The notes under the pieces were generated by a model. It was not told the DNA's origin. It searched no databases and saw only the letters and a program-made list of their open reading frames with translations. From contig NZ_QTJX01000002.1 in assembly GCF_003382275.1 (NCBI RefSeq), forward strand, positions 992,001 through 1,056,000: 64,000 nucleotides of DNA. The letters run 5' to 3'. A program made the translations under genes and the position numbers. Below are positions 9,470 through 16,641 of this stretch, piece after piece (position 1 is the stretch's first letter; every line of letters starts with the position of its first letter). Source of the stretch: Flagellimonas nanhaiensis. Lineage in GTDB: Bacteria; Bacteroidota; Bacteroidia; Flavobacteriales; Flavobacteriaceae.

Positions 9470-10551
9470 TGAAAAGTTTAAAAACAATATTCGTTTTAAT
9501 AAGTATCGCTTTAACAGTGGTGGTACGAGGTCAAGAGGAGAAAACGCCAAAAGTTGTACTCATTACCCTTGACGGCCTTAGGTGGCAAGAACTCTTTAAG
9601 GGAGCTGACCCTGAATTGATTGAAAACAAAGAATATGTTCAATCCCCGGAAAGTTTGAAGAAACACTATTGGAGGGAAACTCCAGAAGCAAGACGGGAAG
9701 CCTTAATGCCCTTTTTCTGGAAAGAGGTTTCCAAAATGGGCCAATTACATGGCAACCGCGCATTGGGGAGTAAAATGAACCTTACCAATGGTATGTGGTT
9801 TTCTTACCCCGGGTATAATGAGATATTAACTGGAAAAGCAGACGATAAGAATATTACCAGCAATGATAAGATGCCTAACCCGAATACTACAATACTGGAG
9901 ACTGCCAACAAAGACTCAAGATATAAAGGAAAGGTCGCTGCCTTTGGCAGCTGGGATGTTTTTCCCTATATCATCAATGAAGAACGCTCTGGTGTCCCGG
10001 TAAACGCAGGTTACGAAAAGGCGGTAGGGGCCAACCTTACCGAGAGAGAAAAAATGCTCAATGAAATCCAGAAGCAAGCTCCCATTGTTTGGGAATCGGT
10101 TCGATTGGATGTGTTCACGCATAACTATGCCTTGGAGGAAATGAAAAAGAACCATCCTAAGATGCTGTACATTTCTTATGGTGAAACCGATGATTTTGCC
10201 CATGGAGGGTTCTATGATTTCTACTTACAGTCTGCCCAACGTACCGATGCAATGATCAAGCAGTTATGGGATTTTACCCAACAGGATCCATTTTATAAAG
10301 ATCAAACCGTATTCCTCATTACAACAGATCATGGTCGGGGAACAAAACCTCTGGAAACTTGGAAGAGCCATGGTACCCAAATAGATGGGGCCGATCAGGT
10401 GTGGTTGGTTGCTTTTGGGAAGGGTGTCCAACCTTTGGGTGAAATTTCCACAGATGAGCAGTTGTATACCAATCAAGTGGCTCCAACTGTACTGAATTTC
10501 TTAAAACTGCCCATTTCTAGCAATATAAAGAGTAAGCCCATTAAGCTATAA
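9469..10551 (+). CDS. Exported alkaline-phosphatase-superfamily hydrolase
   Basis: Second metal-dependent hydrolase of this operon, from the alkaline phosphatase/phosphoglyceromutase superfamily. The signal peptide ends near residue 21 (VVVRGQ). Probable active-site residues are Asp35 in LDGLRW, Ser112 as nucleophile in FSYPGYNE, Asp241 and His245 in DDFAHG, Asp287-His288 in TTDHGRG, and His301 in SHGTQ. It is only about 360 residues with no accessory domain, unlike the lipoprotein enzyme at 3898. It is probably periplasmic and could release phosphate from an intermediate or degrade a phosphonate; cytoplasmic PhnA is in the same superfamily but has no signal peptide. A strong terminator follows, closing the operon. 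Confidence 0.85.
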   Translation: MKSLKTIFVLISIALTVVVRGQEEKTPKVVLITLDGLRWQELFKGADPELIENKEYVQSPESLKKHYWRETPEARREALMPFFWKEVSKMGQLHGNRALGSKMNLTNGMWFSYPGYNEILTGKADDKNITSNDKMPNPNTTILETANKDSRYKGKVAAFGSWDVFPYIINEERSGVPVNAGYEKAVGANLTEREKMLNEIQKQAPIVWESVRLDVFTHNYALEEMKKNHPKMLYISYGETDDFAHGGFYDFYLQSAQRTDAMIKQLWDFTQQDPFYKDQTVFLITTDHGRGTKPLETWKSHGTQIDGADQVWLVAFGKGVQPLGEISTDEQLYTNQVAPTVLNFLKLPISSNIKSKPIKL

Positions 10552-10600
10552 AAGCTGGGTAGATCATGTTTTAAGTTAATTGTTTGAGTTAGTTTGTTTA

Positions 10601-10630
10601 GAGCCCACACTTAGGTGTGGGTTTTTATTT
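10601..10630 (+). terminator. Intrinsic terminator of the SusCD operon
   Basis: A 7-bp stem CCCACAC/GTGTGGG (10604-10610 and 10615-10621) with loop TTAG is followed directly by TTTTTATTT. It lies about 50 bases after the stop of the last operon gene. Confidence 0.85.
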
Positions 10631-10707
10631 CCAATACGAATTCCCCTTTACCTTAAGGAGAAATTCTTTGGGTCAAAATAGTTACCTTAGAAGAGTATTT
10701 TTGTAAT

Positions 10708-11340
10708 ATGGTAACAGAGCTTTATAAAACTTTTGATGCGCAGTTTGAACTGGACCTGATAGATGAAATTGCAGAAGTCGGAAAATTTGTCGAAGTATCC
10801 GCAGGCGAAATTCTAATGGATATTGGAAATTATATTAAATCCATGCCTTTGCTTCTATCTGGGGCAATCAAAGTTTTGCGGGAAGATGAAGAAGGGGATG
10901 AACTGTTGTTGTACTACTTGGAGCAAGGTGAAACCTGTTCGGTGACCATGGCATGCTGTATGGGCCACACGAAGAGCGAGATACGGGCGATTGCCGAAAC
11001 GGATTCTATGATTGTGATGGTGCCCGTGCAAAAAATGGAGGAATGGATGGCCAAGTACAAAGGATGGAGGAACTATGTTTTTGAAAGCTATCATAACCGA
11101 TTGAACGAATTGTTGAATACTGTAGATAGTATTGCATTCAAAAATTTAGATCAACGATTGGTGGATTATCTTAAAAAGAAGGTGGAGGTGAACAACGATA
11201 ATCGCATCAGGAATACGCACCAAGAAATCGCATATGACCTCCACACCTCAAGAGTAGTGGTTTCCAGATTGCTCAAAAAGCTGGAGAAAATGAAAAAACT
11301 GGCCCTGCATAGAAACTATATCCGGGTTTTGGATTTATAG
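10708..11340 (+). CDS. Crp/Fnr-family transcriptional regulator of the sulfur region
   Basis: Regulator of 210 residues with an N-terminal cyclic-nucleotide-binding-like beta-barrel (about 10-125), a dimer helix and a C-terminal winged helix (about 165-208). The recognition helix reads TSRVVVSRLL; the Glu that Fnr and Crp use in SRETV/SRETI is replaced by Val, so it should read DNA other than TTGAT or TGTGA. Cys77, Cys83 and Cys84 cluster where Crp binds the cAMP phosphate, and could sense persulfide or metal (inference). It sits at the head of the sulfur genes, whose promoters share GTAAC-N4-GTTAC palindromes near -41; it is the best candidate for their activator. Its own -7 box is TATTTTTG at 10696-10703, which would give an almost leaderless mRNA; I see no palindrome at the same distance. 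Confidence 0.93.
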   Translation: MVTELYKTFDAQFELDLIDEIAEVGKFVEVSAGEILMDIGNYIKSMPLLLSGAIKVLREDEEGDELLLYYLEQGETCSVTMACCMGHTKSEIRAIAETDSMIVMVPVQKMEEWMAKYKGWRNYVFESYHNRLNELLNTVDSIAFKNLDQRLVDYLKKKVEVNNDNRIRNTHQEIAYDLHTSRVVVSRLLKKLEKMKKLALHRNYIRVLDL

Positions 11341-11344
11341 ATCT

Positions 11345-11388
11345 GTGTCTTTGGTTACCGTAATCCATTTTTAAGAACACTATTTTTG
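11345..11388 (+). promoter_or_regulatory. Promoter of the SulP gene with degenerate Crp-type site
   Basis: The 14-mer GTGTCTTTGGTTAC (11345-11358) matches GTAAC-N4-GTTAC with two mismatches in the left half. Its centre is 33 nt from the centre of the -7 box TATTTTTG (11381-11388). The same distance is seen at the other sites of this region. The ATG follows at 11403. Confidence 0.6.
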
Positions 11389-11402
11389 CTAAAAACCAAT
11401 TC

Positions 11403-13136
11403 ATGCTCAAAAGGTTCTTCCCTTTTTTAGACTGGATGCCTTCCTATAACCGTTCCCAATTATATGGTGATTTGGTAGCTGGTGCTACAACAGGGGTCAT
11501 GTTGGTGCCACAAGGGATGGCCTATGCCATGATTGCTGGTATGCCACCCATTTATGGGCTTTACGCCGCTTTGGTTCCCCAATTGGTTTACGCACTCACG
11601 GGAACATCCAGGCAGTTGGGAGTTGGCCCTGTGGCCATGGATTCACTTTTGGTAGCCACAGGAATAGGAGCCTTACAATTGGCCAGTATAGATGATTACA
11701 TCTCAGCAGTACTTTTTCTAACACTGTTGATTGGGGGAATTCAATTGCTTTTAGGCTTTTTAAGAATGGGTTTCTTCGTCAATTTTTTATCAAAGCCTGT
11801 CATTCGTGGCTTTACTTCGGCTGCCGCCATTCTAATTGGATTGGGGCAACTGAAGCATGTTCTTGGAATTGATATTCCCCAATCCAGTAAGATTTATACC
11901 CTATTTGGGAACATCCTAGGAAATTTGGGAGAGATAAACCCATACACCTTTGGTTTAGGCGCTGTGGCCGTTCTGTTGATTCTATTGATGAACAGGATAA
12001 GCAAAAAAATACCCACCCCCTTGATCTTGGTAATATTGGGGATTTTGGCGGTTTCATTTTTCGGACTGGAATCAGTTGGGGTAGAAATAGTTGGAAACAT
12101 CCCAAGCGGACTCCCCGGTTTTCAAGTTCCCAATATGGAAATGGAAACTTTGGGACAGTTGTTGCCCATTGCCATTACGGTGGCCCTCTTTGGTTTTATG
12201 GAATCCATTTCAATTGCCAAAACAGTTGAGGAAAAACACCCAGAGTACGAAGTGGATGCCAATCAAGAGCTACGGGCCCTCGGGTTGTCCAACCTTTTGG
12301 GATCATTTTTTCAATCTTTTTCTGTTGCTGGAAGCTTTTCAAGAACAGCGGTCAATGATCAGGCTGGTGGAAAAACGGGAATGTCGTTGATTTTTAGTGC
12401 AATATTGGTGGCAGCAACATTACTGTTTCTTACCCCCATGTTCTATAATCTTCCAAACGCAGTTTTGGGGGCAATCATTATGGTATCGGTATTTGGATTG
12501 ATAGACATAACATATCCACTACAACTTTGGAAACATCGAAAAGATGAATTTTTGCTACTGAACGCTACATTTTTAATGACCTTGTTTATTGGGTTGATCG
12601 AAGGCATATTGTTGGGCGTGTTACTTTCCCTTTTATTATTGGTGTACCGAATTTCCAATCCTCACGTAGCCATTTTGGGGCGAATCAAGGATACCAATTA
12701 CTTCAAAAATATTAGCCGGTTTTCGGATGAGGTGGAAATTGAACCAGATAAATTGATTCTAAGATTTGATGCCCAGCTTTATTTCGGAAATCAGGATTAC
12801 TTCAAAAAAGAACTTTACAAGCAGGTTGAAAAAAAAGGGCCTGATTTAAAATTTGTCGTCCTCAACGCAGAGGCCATTAATTATATTGATAGTAGCGCTA
12901 CAACTACCCTGGAGAGAATTATATTGGATTTACGTGAAAAAGGGATACAATTTCTTATTGCCGGAGCTATTGGTCCCACTAGGGATATTTTGTACAGCAG
13001 TGGCCTAATTGAAGTCCTTGGAGAGGAAAACCTATTTGTTAAGACCTTTGAAGCGGTAGACCAATGTTCCCATCAAAAAGAAAGAAGTATAATACAAAGA
13101 AGAGTATCATTACAGTCCAAAACTAGGAGTTTGTAA
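11403..13136 (+). CDS. SulP/SLC26-family anion transporter with STAS domain
   Basis: Inner-membrane anion transporter of 577 residues. The N-terminal signature is MLVPQGMAYAMIAGMPPIYGLYAA, then ten or more hydrophobic segments up to about residue 415, and a STAS domain at about 445-550 (VVLNAEAINYIDSSATTTLE). Family members move sulfate or bicarbonate, with protons or sodium. Its place between the Crp/Fnr regulator and the persulfide dioxygenase, and the shared promoter architecture, suggest a role with oxidised sulfur, such as sulfate release or uptake of a sulfur oxyanion. The direction of transport cannot be read from sequence. The stop codon overlaps the palindrome that controls the next gene. 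Confidence 0.92.
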   Translation: MLKRFFPFLDWMPSYNRSQLYGDLVAGATTGVMLVPQGMAYAMIAGMPPIYGLYAALVPQLVYALTGTSRQLGVGPVAMDSLLVATGIGALQLASIDDYISAVLFLTLLIGGIQLLLGFLRMGFFVNFLSKPVIRGFTSAAAILIGLGQLKHVLGIDIPQSSKIYTLFGNILGNLGEINPYTFGLGAVAVLLILLMNRISKKIPTPLILVILGILAVSFFGLESVGVEIVGNIPSGLPGFQVPNMEMETLGQLLPIAITVALFGFMESISIAKTVEEKHPEYEVDANQELRALGLSNLLGSFFQSFSVAGSFSRTAVNDQAGGKTGMSLIFSAILVAATLLFLTPMFYNLPNAVLGAIIMVSVFGLIDITYPLQLWKHRKDEFLLLNATFLMTLFIGLIEGILLGVLLSLLLLVYRISNPHVAILGRIKDTNYFKNISRFSDEVEIEPDKLILRFDAQLYFGNQDYFKKELYKQVEKKGPDLKFVVLNAEAINYIDSSATTTLERIILDLREKGIQFLIAGAIGPTRDILYSSGLIEVLGEENLFVKTFEAVDQCSHQKERSIIQRRVSLQSKTRSL

Positions 13137-13176
13137 CTTTAGTGACCATGCAATGCAAATAGCATAGCTATATTTG
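13133..13176 (+). promoter_or_regulatory. Crp-type site and promoter of the persulfide dioxygenase gene
   Basis: GTAACTTTAGTGAC (13133-13146) has one mismatch to GTAAC-N4-GTTAC. Its centre (13139.5) is 33 nt before the centre of a perfect TAnnTTTG box, TATATTTG at 13169-13176. The first bases overlap the SulP stop codon. Confidence 0.78.
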
Positions 13177-13191
13177 AAAAAATCGGAAGAA

Positions 13192-14601
13192 ATGAAAATA
13201 GAACAAATATATACAGGGTGTCTTGCCCAAGGAGCATATTACATTGAAAGCGAAGGGGAGGTCGCTATTATTGACCCGCTGCGCGAAGTAAAACCATACA
13301 TAAAGAGAGCACAGGACAATGGTGCTGAAATAAAGTACATTTTTGAGACCCATTTTCATGCCGACTTTGTAAGCGGGCATGTAACACTATCCAAAGAAAC
13401 CGGAGCACCTATAATTTATGGGCCTAATGCAAATCCTGCATTTGATGCGATTATTGCCGAAGATGGCCAGGAGTTCAACTTGGGAAAAGTAACTATAAAA
13501 GTACTTCACACACCGGGGCATACCATGGAAAGTACCACGTACCTGTTAAAGGATGAATCAGGAAAAGACCATGCCATTTTTAGCGGGGATACTTTGTTTT
13601 TAGGGGATGTGGGCAGGCCCGATTTAGCTCAAAAGGCAGCAGATATGACCCAGGAAGAATTGGCAGGAACATTGTTTGAAAGTCTTCGCTCCAAAATAAT
13701 GCCTTTGGCAGATGAGGTAATCGTTTACCCGGCCCATGGTGCGGGATCGGCCTGTGGAAAGAACATGATGAAGGAAACCGTGGATACCCTGGGCAATCAA
13801 AAAAAGATGAACTATGCGCTTCGGGCAGATATGACCAAGGAAGAATTTGTAAAGGAAGTCACTGATGGACTTCTGCCCCCTCCACAATATTTCCCCTTGA
13901 ACGTGAAAATGAACAAAGAAGGGTATGATGACATCGACGAAGTACTGCAACGAGGAACAAGGGCGTTGACTCCAGATGAGTTTGAAGTTGCCGCAAATGA
14001 AACCGGAGCGGTAATGTTGGATGTTAGACACCAAGGTGATTTCTCCCAGGGACATATTCCAAGATCTATCTTCATAGGGCTAGGCGGTAGCTTTGCTCCA
14101 TGGGTAGGTGCGCTGATTGCCGATGTGGAACAGCCTATACTTTTGATTGCACCTGAAGGAAAAGAGGAAGAAGCCATTACAAGACTTTCAAGGGTTGGGT
14201 TTGATGGAACCATTGGCTTTTTAAAAGGAGGAATAGAGGCTTGGAAAGCTTCGGGAAAGACTGTGGACACTGTAGAAAGCATTGACGCTGGTGAATTCAA
14301 ACAAAGATTAGCAGAAAAAATCCCGGTATTTGATGTTCGTAAAGAATCTGAATACGTTTCCGAACATATTGAGGATGCCAGGCTTACCCCTTTGGATTTT
14401 ATCAATGACCATTTGGCCGAATTTCCCGAAGATGAAACCTTTTATGTGCATTGTGCTGGAGGATATCGGAGCATGATTTTCGCTTCTATTCTAAAAAGTA
14501 GGGGAATCCATAACTTGGTGGATGTTGCTGGAGGCTTCAAAGCCATAAAAGAAGTGGGAATACCTGTAACAGATTACGTTTGTCCAACAACTTTAAAATA
14601 A
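13192..14601 (+). CDS. Persulfide dioxygenase-rhodanese fusion (ETHE1-like MBL plus two rhodanese domains)
   Basis: The N-terminal metallo-beta-lactamase domain (about 1-240) has the dioxygenase motif HFHADFVSGH with His54, His56 and Asp58, then HTPGHT, GDTLFLGDVGRPD and PAHGAGSACG. This is the ETHE1/CstB type, which oxidises glutathione persulfide or low-molecular-weight persulfide to sulfite. Two rhodanese-like domains follow. The first has no catalytic cysteine (LLIAPEGKEEE at the loop) and the second has YVHCAGGYRS. The fusion can therefore move sulfane sulfur as well as oxidise it. I use the ATG at 13192; an in-frame TTG at 13174 lies inside the -7 box. Another rhodanese gene follows 5 bases after its stop. 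Confidence 0.93.
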   Translation: MKIEQIYTGCLAQGAYYIESEGEVAIIDPLREVKPYIKRAQDNGAEIKYIFETHFHADFVSGHVTLSKETGAPIIYGPNANPAFDAIIAEDGQEFNLGKVTIKVLHTPGHTMESTTYLLKDESGKDHAIFSGDTLFLGDVGRPDLAQKAADMTQEELAGTLFESLRSKIMPLADEVIVYPAHGAGSACGKNMMKETVDTLGNQKKMNYALRADMTKEEFVKEVTDGLLPPPQYFPLNVKMNKEGYDDIDEVLQRGTRALTPDEFEVAANETGAVMLDVRHQGDFSQGHIPRSIFIGLGGSFAPWVGALIADVEQPILLIAPEGKEEEAITRLSRVGFDGTIGFLKGGIEAWKASGKTVDTVESIDAGEFKQRLAEKIPVFDVRKESEYVSEHIEDARLTPLDFINDHLAEFPEDETFYVHCAGGYRSMIFASILKSRGIHNLVDVAGGFKAIKEVGIPVTDYVCPTTLK

Positions 14602-14606
14602 ACACA

Positions 14607-14987
14607 ATGAGCAACTTGATCAAACTGTTTTTTTTGGCTGCCGGAGTTCTATGGATTTCTTCATGCCGACCTCAGAATGAAGGAACAATAGTCAAAATTG
14701 ATAAAGCTACGGTAGAGGTAGAGGTTATTGGCAAAGATGTACAATGGGTAGATGTTAGAACGCCTGGAGAGTATAAGGATGGATATATTGATGATGCAGT
14801 CAATTTTGATATCAAGGGAGCTGATTTCATGGAGCAGATCAATACATTGGACAAGGAAAAACCGGTCTACCTCTATTGCAGACGAGGAACACGAAGTAAC
14901 AATGCTGCAGAAATTTTAAAGAGTAAGGGCTTCTCAAAGATATTTGACTACTCAGGAGGTTACGATGACTGGGTGGCCAACAACTGA
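14607..14987 (+). CDS. Rhodanese-domain lipoprotein
   Basis: Single rhodanese domain with active loop YLYCRRGTRS, preceded by a lipoprotein signal with lipobox ISSC. The ATG at 14607 gives this signal; a longer frame from 14580 would overlap the previous gene. The protein should carry sulfane sulfur at the cell envelope, probably passing it to or from the sulfur-oxidising enzymes encoded around it. It lies 5 bases after the persulfide dioxygenase gene and is likely cotranscribed with it. About 126 residues. Confidence 0.9.
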   Translation: MSNLIKLFFLAAGVLWISSCRPQNEGTIVKIDKATVEVEVIGKDVQWVDVRTPGEYKDGYIDDAVNFDIKGADFMEQINTLDKEKPVYLYCRRGTRSNNAAEILKSKGFSKIFDYSGGYDDWVANN

Positions 14988-15005
14988 TCATCCTTTGTTC
15001 TTTCT

Positions 15006-15049
15006 GTAACCCTCGTTACAGACTGCACCAACATTCCTTGCTAAATTGG
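15006..15049 (+). promoter_or_regulatory. Crp-type palindrome and promoter before the second rhodanese gene
   Basis: Perfect inverted repeat GTAACCCTCGTTAC (15006-15019). Its centre is 33 nt before the centre of TAAATTGG (15042-15049), which matches TAnnTTTG in all but one of the fixed positions. The ATG is at 15069. Confidence 0.75.
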
Positions 15050-15068
15050 GCCATCAAAAAAAGATATA

Positions 15069-15416
15069 ATGTCAATATTTAGTTTTTTATTTGGAGGTTC
15101 TGGAAACACATCAGATGCAATAAAAGTTCTGGATGGTGAGAATTACAAGAGAGCAATCTCCAAAGGTAAAGTGCAATTGGTGGACGTTAGGACTCCTAGG
15201 GAATATGGGGCCGGACATATTAAAAATGCCAAGAACATAGACTTCTTTCAAAGATCATCATTCGAGGCTGGATTTTCCAAGTTGGAAAAAGGCAAACCTG
15301 TATACCTGTATTGCCAGTCCGGGAATAGAAGTCTTAAGGCTGCAAGAAGATTGGTGGCCATGGGCTTTTCGGAAATCTATGACCTTAAAGGAGGTTATAG
15401 GGCTTGGAGCTATTAA
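15069..15416 (+). CDS. Single-domain rhodanese
   Basis: Rhodanese of 115 residues with active loop YLYCQSGNRS. The N-terminus (MSIFSFLFGGSG) is hydrophobic but short, so it is either cytoplasmic or loosely anchored; there is no clear signal peptide. It has its own promoter with a perfect palindrome and is probably cotranscribed with the cytochrome gene 54 bases downstream. It should transfer sulfane sulfur to an acceptor such as a thiol or the persulfide dioxygenase. Confidence 0.92.
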   Translation: MSIFSFLFGGSGNTSDAIKVLDGENYKRAISKGKVQLVDVRTPREYGAGHIKNAKNIDFFQRSSFEAGFSKLEKGKPVYLYCQSGNRSLKAARRLVAMGFSEIYDLKGGYRAWSY

Positions 15417-15470
15417 ATAAATCTCAGACCTCAATTCTAGGGAGTACCCGCAAAACAGTTTGATTTTTCT

Positions 15471-16454
15471 ATGAAAAGCAAAGTCCTTTTTATTCTATTC
15501 ATCTTTTTGATGTTTTCTTGCAAGAAGAAACCCGATAGTAAGATTTCTTCTGTTGAACAGCAAGAGGAACAGCCCGCGGTTGAACATGAGGGAAAGAAAC
15601 TCATGGAGACCAAATGTTATTTGTGCCATAGTCCTTCGGAACCAGAAAAAGGGACCCGAATTGGCCCACCCATGGTTGCTATAAAAGGCCATTATTTGGA
15701 GGAGTTCAAGGACAAGGAAGGCTTTGTAAACGCAATTTCAGACTTTATTAAGGCCCCATCTCAGGAAAAGGTAAAGCTAACCGGAGCAGTTCAACGATTT
15801 GGATTGATGCCCTATCAATATTATCCAGAGCAGGAAATTCAAAAAATAGCGGAATACATGTTCGAATACCAAATTGAGGAACCTGAATGGTTCAAAGAGC
15901 ATTGGGAAGAGCGAAGAGGGGGGATTGATTACAATCCTGGGAAGAAAGAAAACAATCCGGTTTCCTCAAAATTAGATTATAATGATATTGGTTTGAAGTA
16001 TGCTTTGGGAACCAAAAAGGTCTTGGGAAAAAATCTTATGGGGACTATCCAGAACAAAGGAGAGGTTGCCGCGGTGGCCTTTTGCAATGAAAGAGCGTAT
16101 CCTCTCACAGATAGTATGGCCATTGCCTATAATGCCAGAATAAAAAGAGTTTCGGACAAACCTAGAAATCCAAAAAATAGAGCAAACGAGATAGAAAAAG
16201 AACACATTGCTACCTTCAAAAAAGAACTGGCCGAAGGTAATTCAATAGAACCTATAATTGTTGAAGAAGAATACGAGGTTAATTTTTATTACCCTATTGT
16301 AACCAATAGCATGTGCCTAAAGTGTCACGGCTATCCGTCACAGGAAGTACAGGAACAATTGTCGCTGTTATATCCAGAAGATTTGGCCGTTGGCTATGAT
16401 GTTGACCAGGTCAGGGGAATCTGGAGCATTGTTTTTGATGCGGATGCTCAGTAG
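15471..16454 (+). CDS. Dihaem lipoprotein: cytochrome c plus Tll0287-like (DUF3365) domain
   Basis: Lipoprotein (lipobox MFSC near residue 17) of 327 residues. The N-terminal part carries a class I-like cytochrome c motif CYLCH with later methionines as possible axial ligands. The C-terminal part (about 170-320) resembles the Tll0287-like/DUF3365 haem-binding domain, with its haem motif CLKCH near the end. It would sit in the periplasm as an electron carrier or redox sensor. The position after a rhodanese and within the sulfur genes suggests it takes electrons from sulfur oxidation or senses the product. The exact partner is unknown. Confidence 0.82.
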   Translation: MKSKVLFILFIFLMFSCKKKPDSKISSVEQQEEQPAVEHEGKKLMETKCYLCHSPSEPEKGTRIGPPMVAIKGHYLEEFKDKEGFVNAISDFIKAPSQEKVKLTGAVQRFGLMPYQYYPEQEIQKIAEYMFEYQIEEPEWFKEHWEERRGGIDYNPGKKENNPVSSKLDYNDIGLKYALGTKKVLGKNLMGTIQNKGEVAAVAFCNERAYPLTDSMAIAYNARIKRVSDKPRNPKNRANEIEKEHIATFKKELAEGNSIEPIIVEEEYEVNFYYPIVTNSMCLKCHGYPSQEVQEQLSLLYPEDLAVGYDVDQVRGIWSIVFDADAQ

Positions 16455-16492
16455 AACAGTATAGGTTAAACGTGACTTTCTGGTCCAATGTC

Positions 16493-16513
16493 ATTCCGAA
16501 CTTGTTTCGGAAT
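16493..16513. repeat. Short palindromic element in the gap after the cytochrome gene
   Basis: ATTCCGAA (16493-16500), loop CTTGT, then TTCGGAAT (16506-16513) form a perfect 8-bp hairpin. The wording CATTCCGAACTTGTTTCGGAATC is one I recall as a dispersed intergenic repeat in Flavobacteria. Only one copy is visible in this window. Confidence 0.5.
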
Positions 16514-16641
16514 CCAAAATCCACATATTGGCCAAAAATAACGCATCCGTCAACCCAAACCCTATATCCATGAATCGGGCAGGGGCCAAAAGGAAAATAA
16601 GGCCCATTTTTAGGTCTTAATCCTTTTAAATGGCCCAAATC

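Noticed and set aside
9469..10551. PhnA phosphonoacetate hydrolase as the identity
   Set aside because: It has a signal peptide and does not show the PhnA motifs I would expect; only superfamily membership is supported.
10681..10715. GTTACC and GGTAAC around the start of the Crp/Fnr gene
   Set aside because: The half-sites are in the opposite order to GTAAC-N4-GTTAC, 23 bases apart, and not at 33 nt from the -7 box. I do not claim autoregulation.
13812..14405. 197-residue minus-strand frame
   Set aside because: Antisense to the persulfide dioxygenase-rhodanese gene; no start context or domain.
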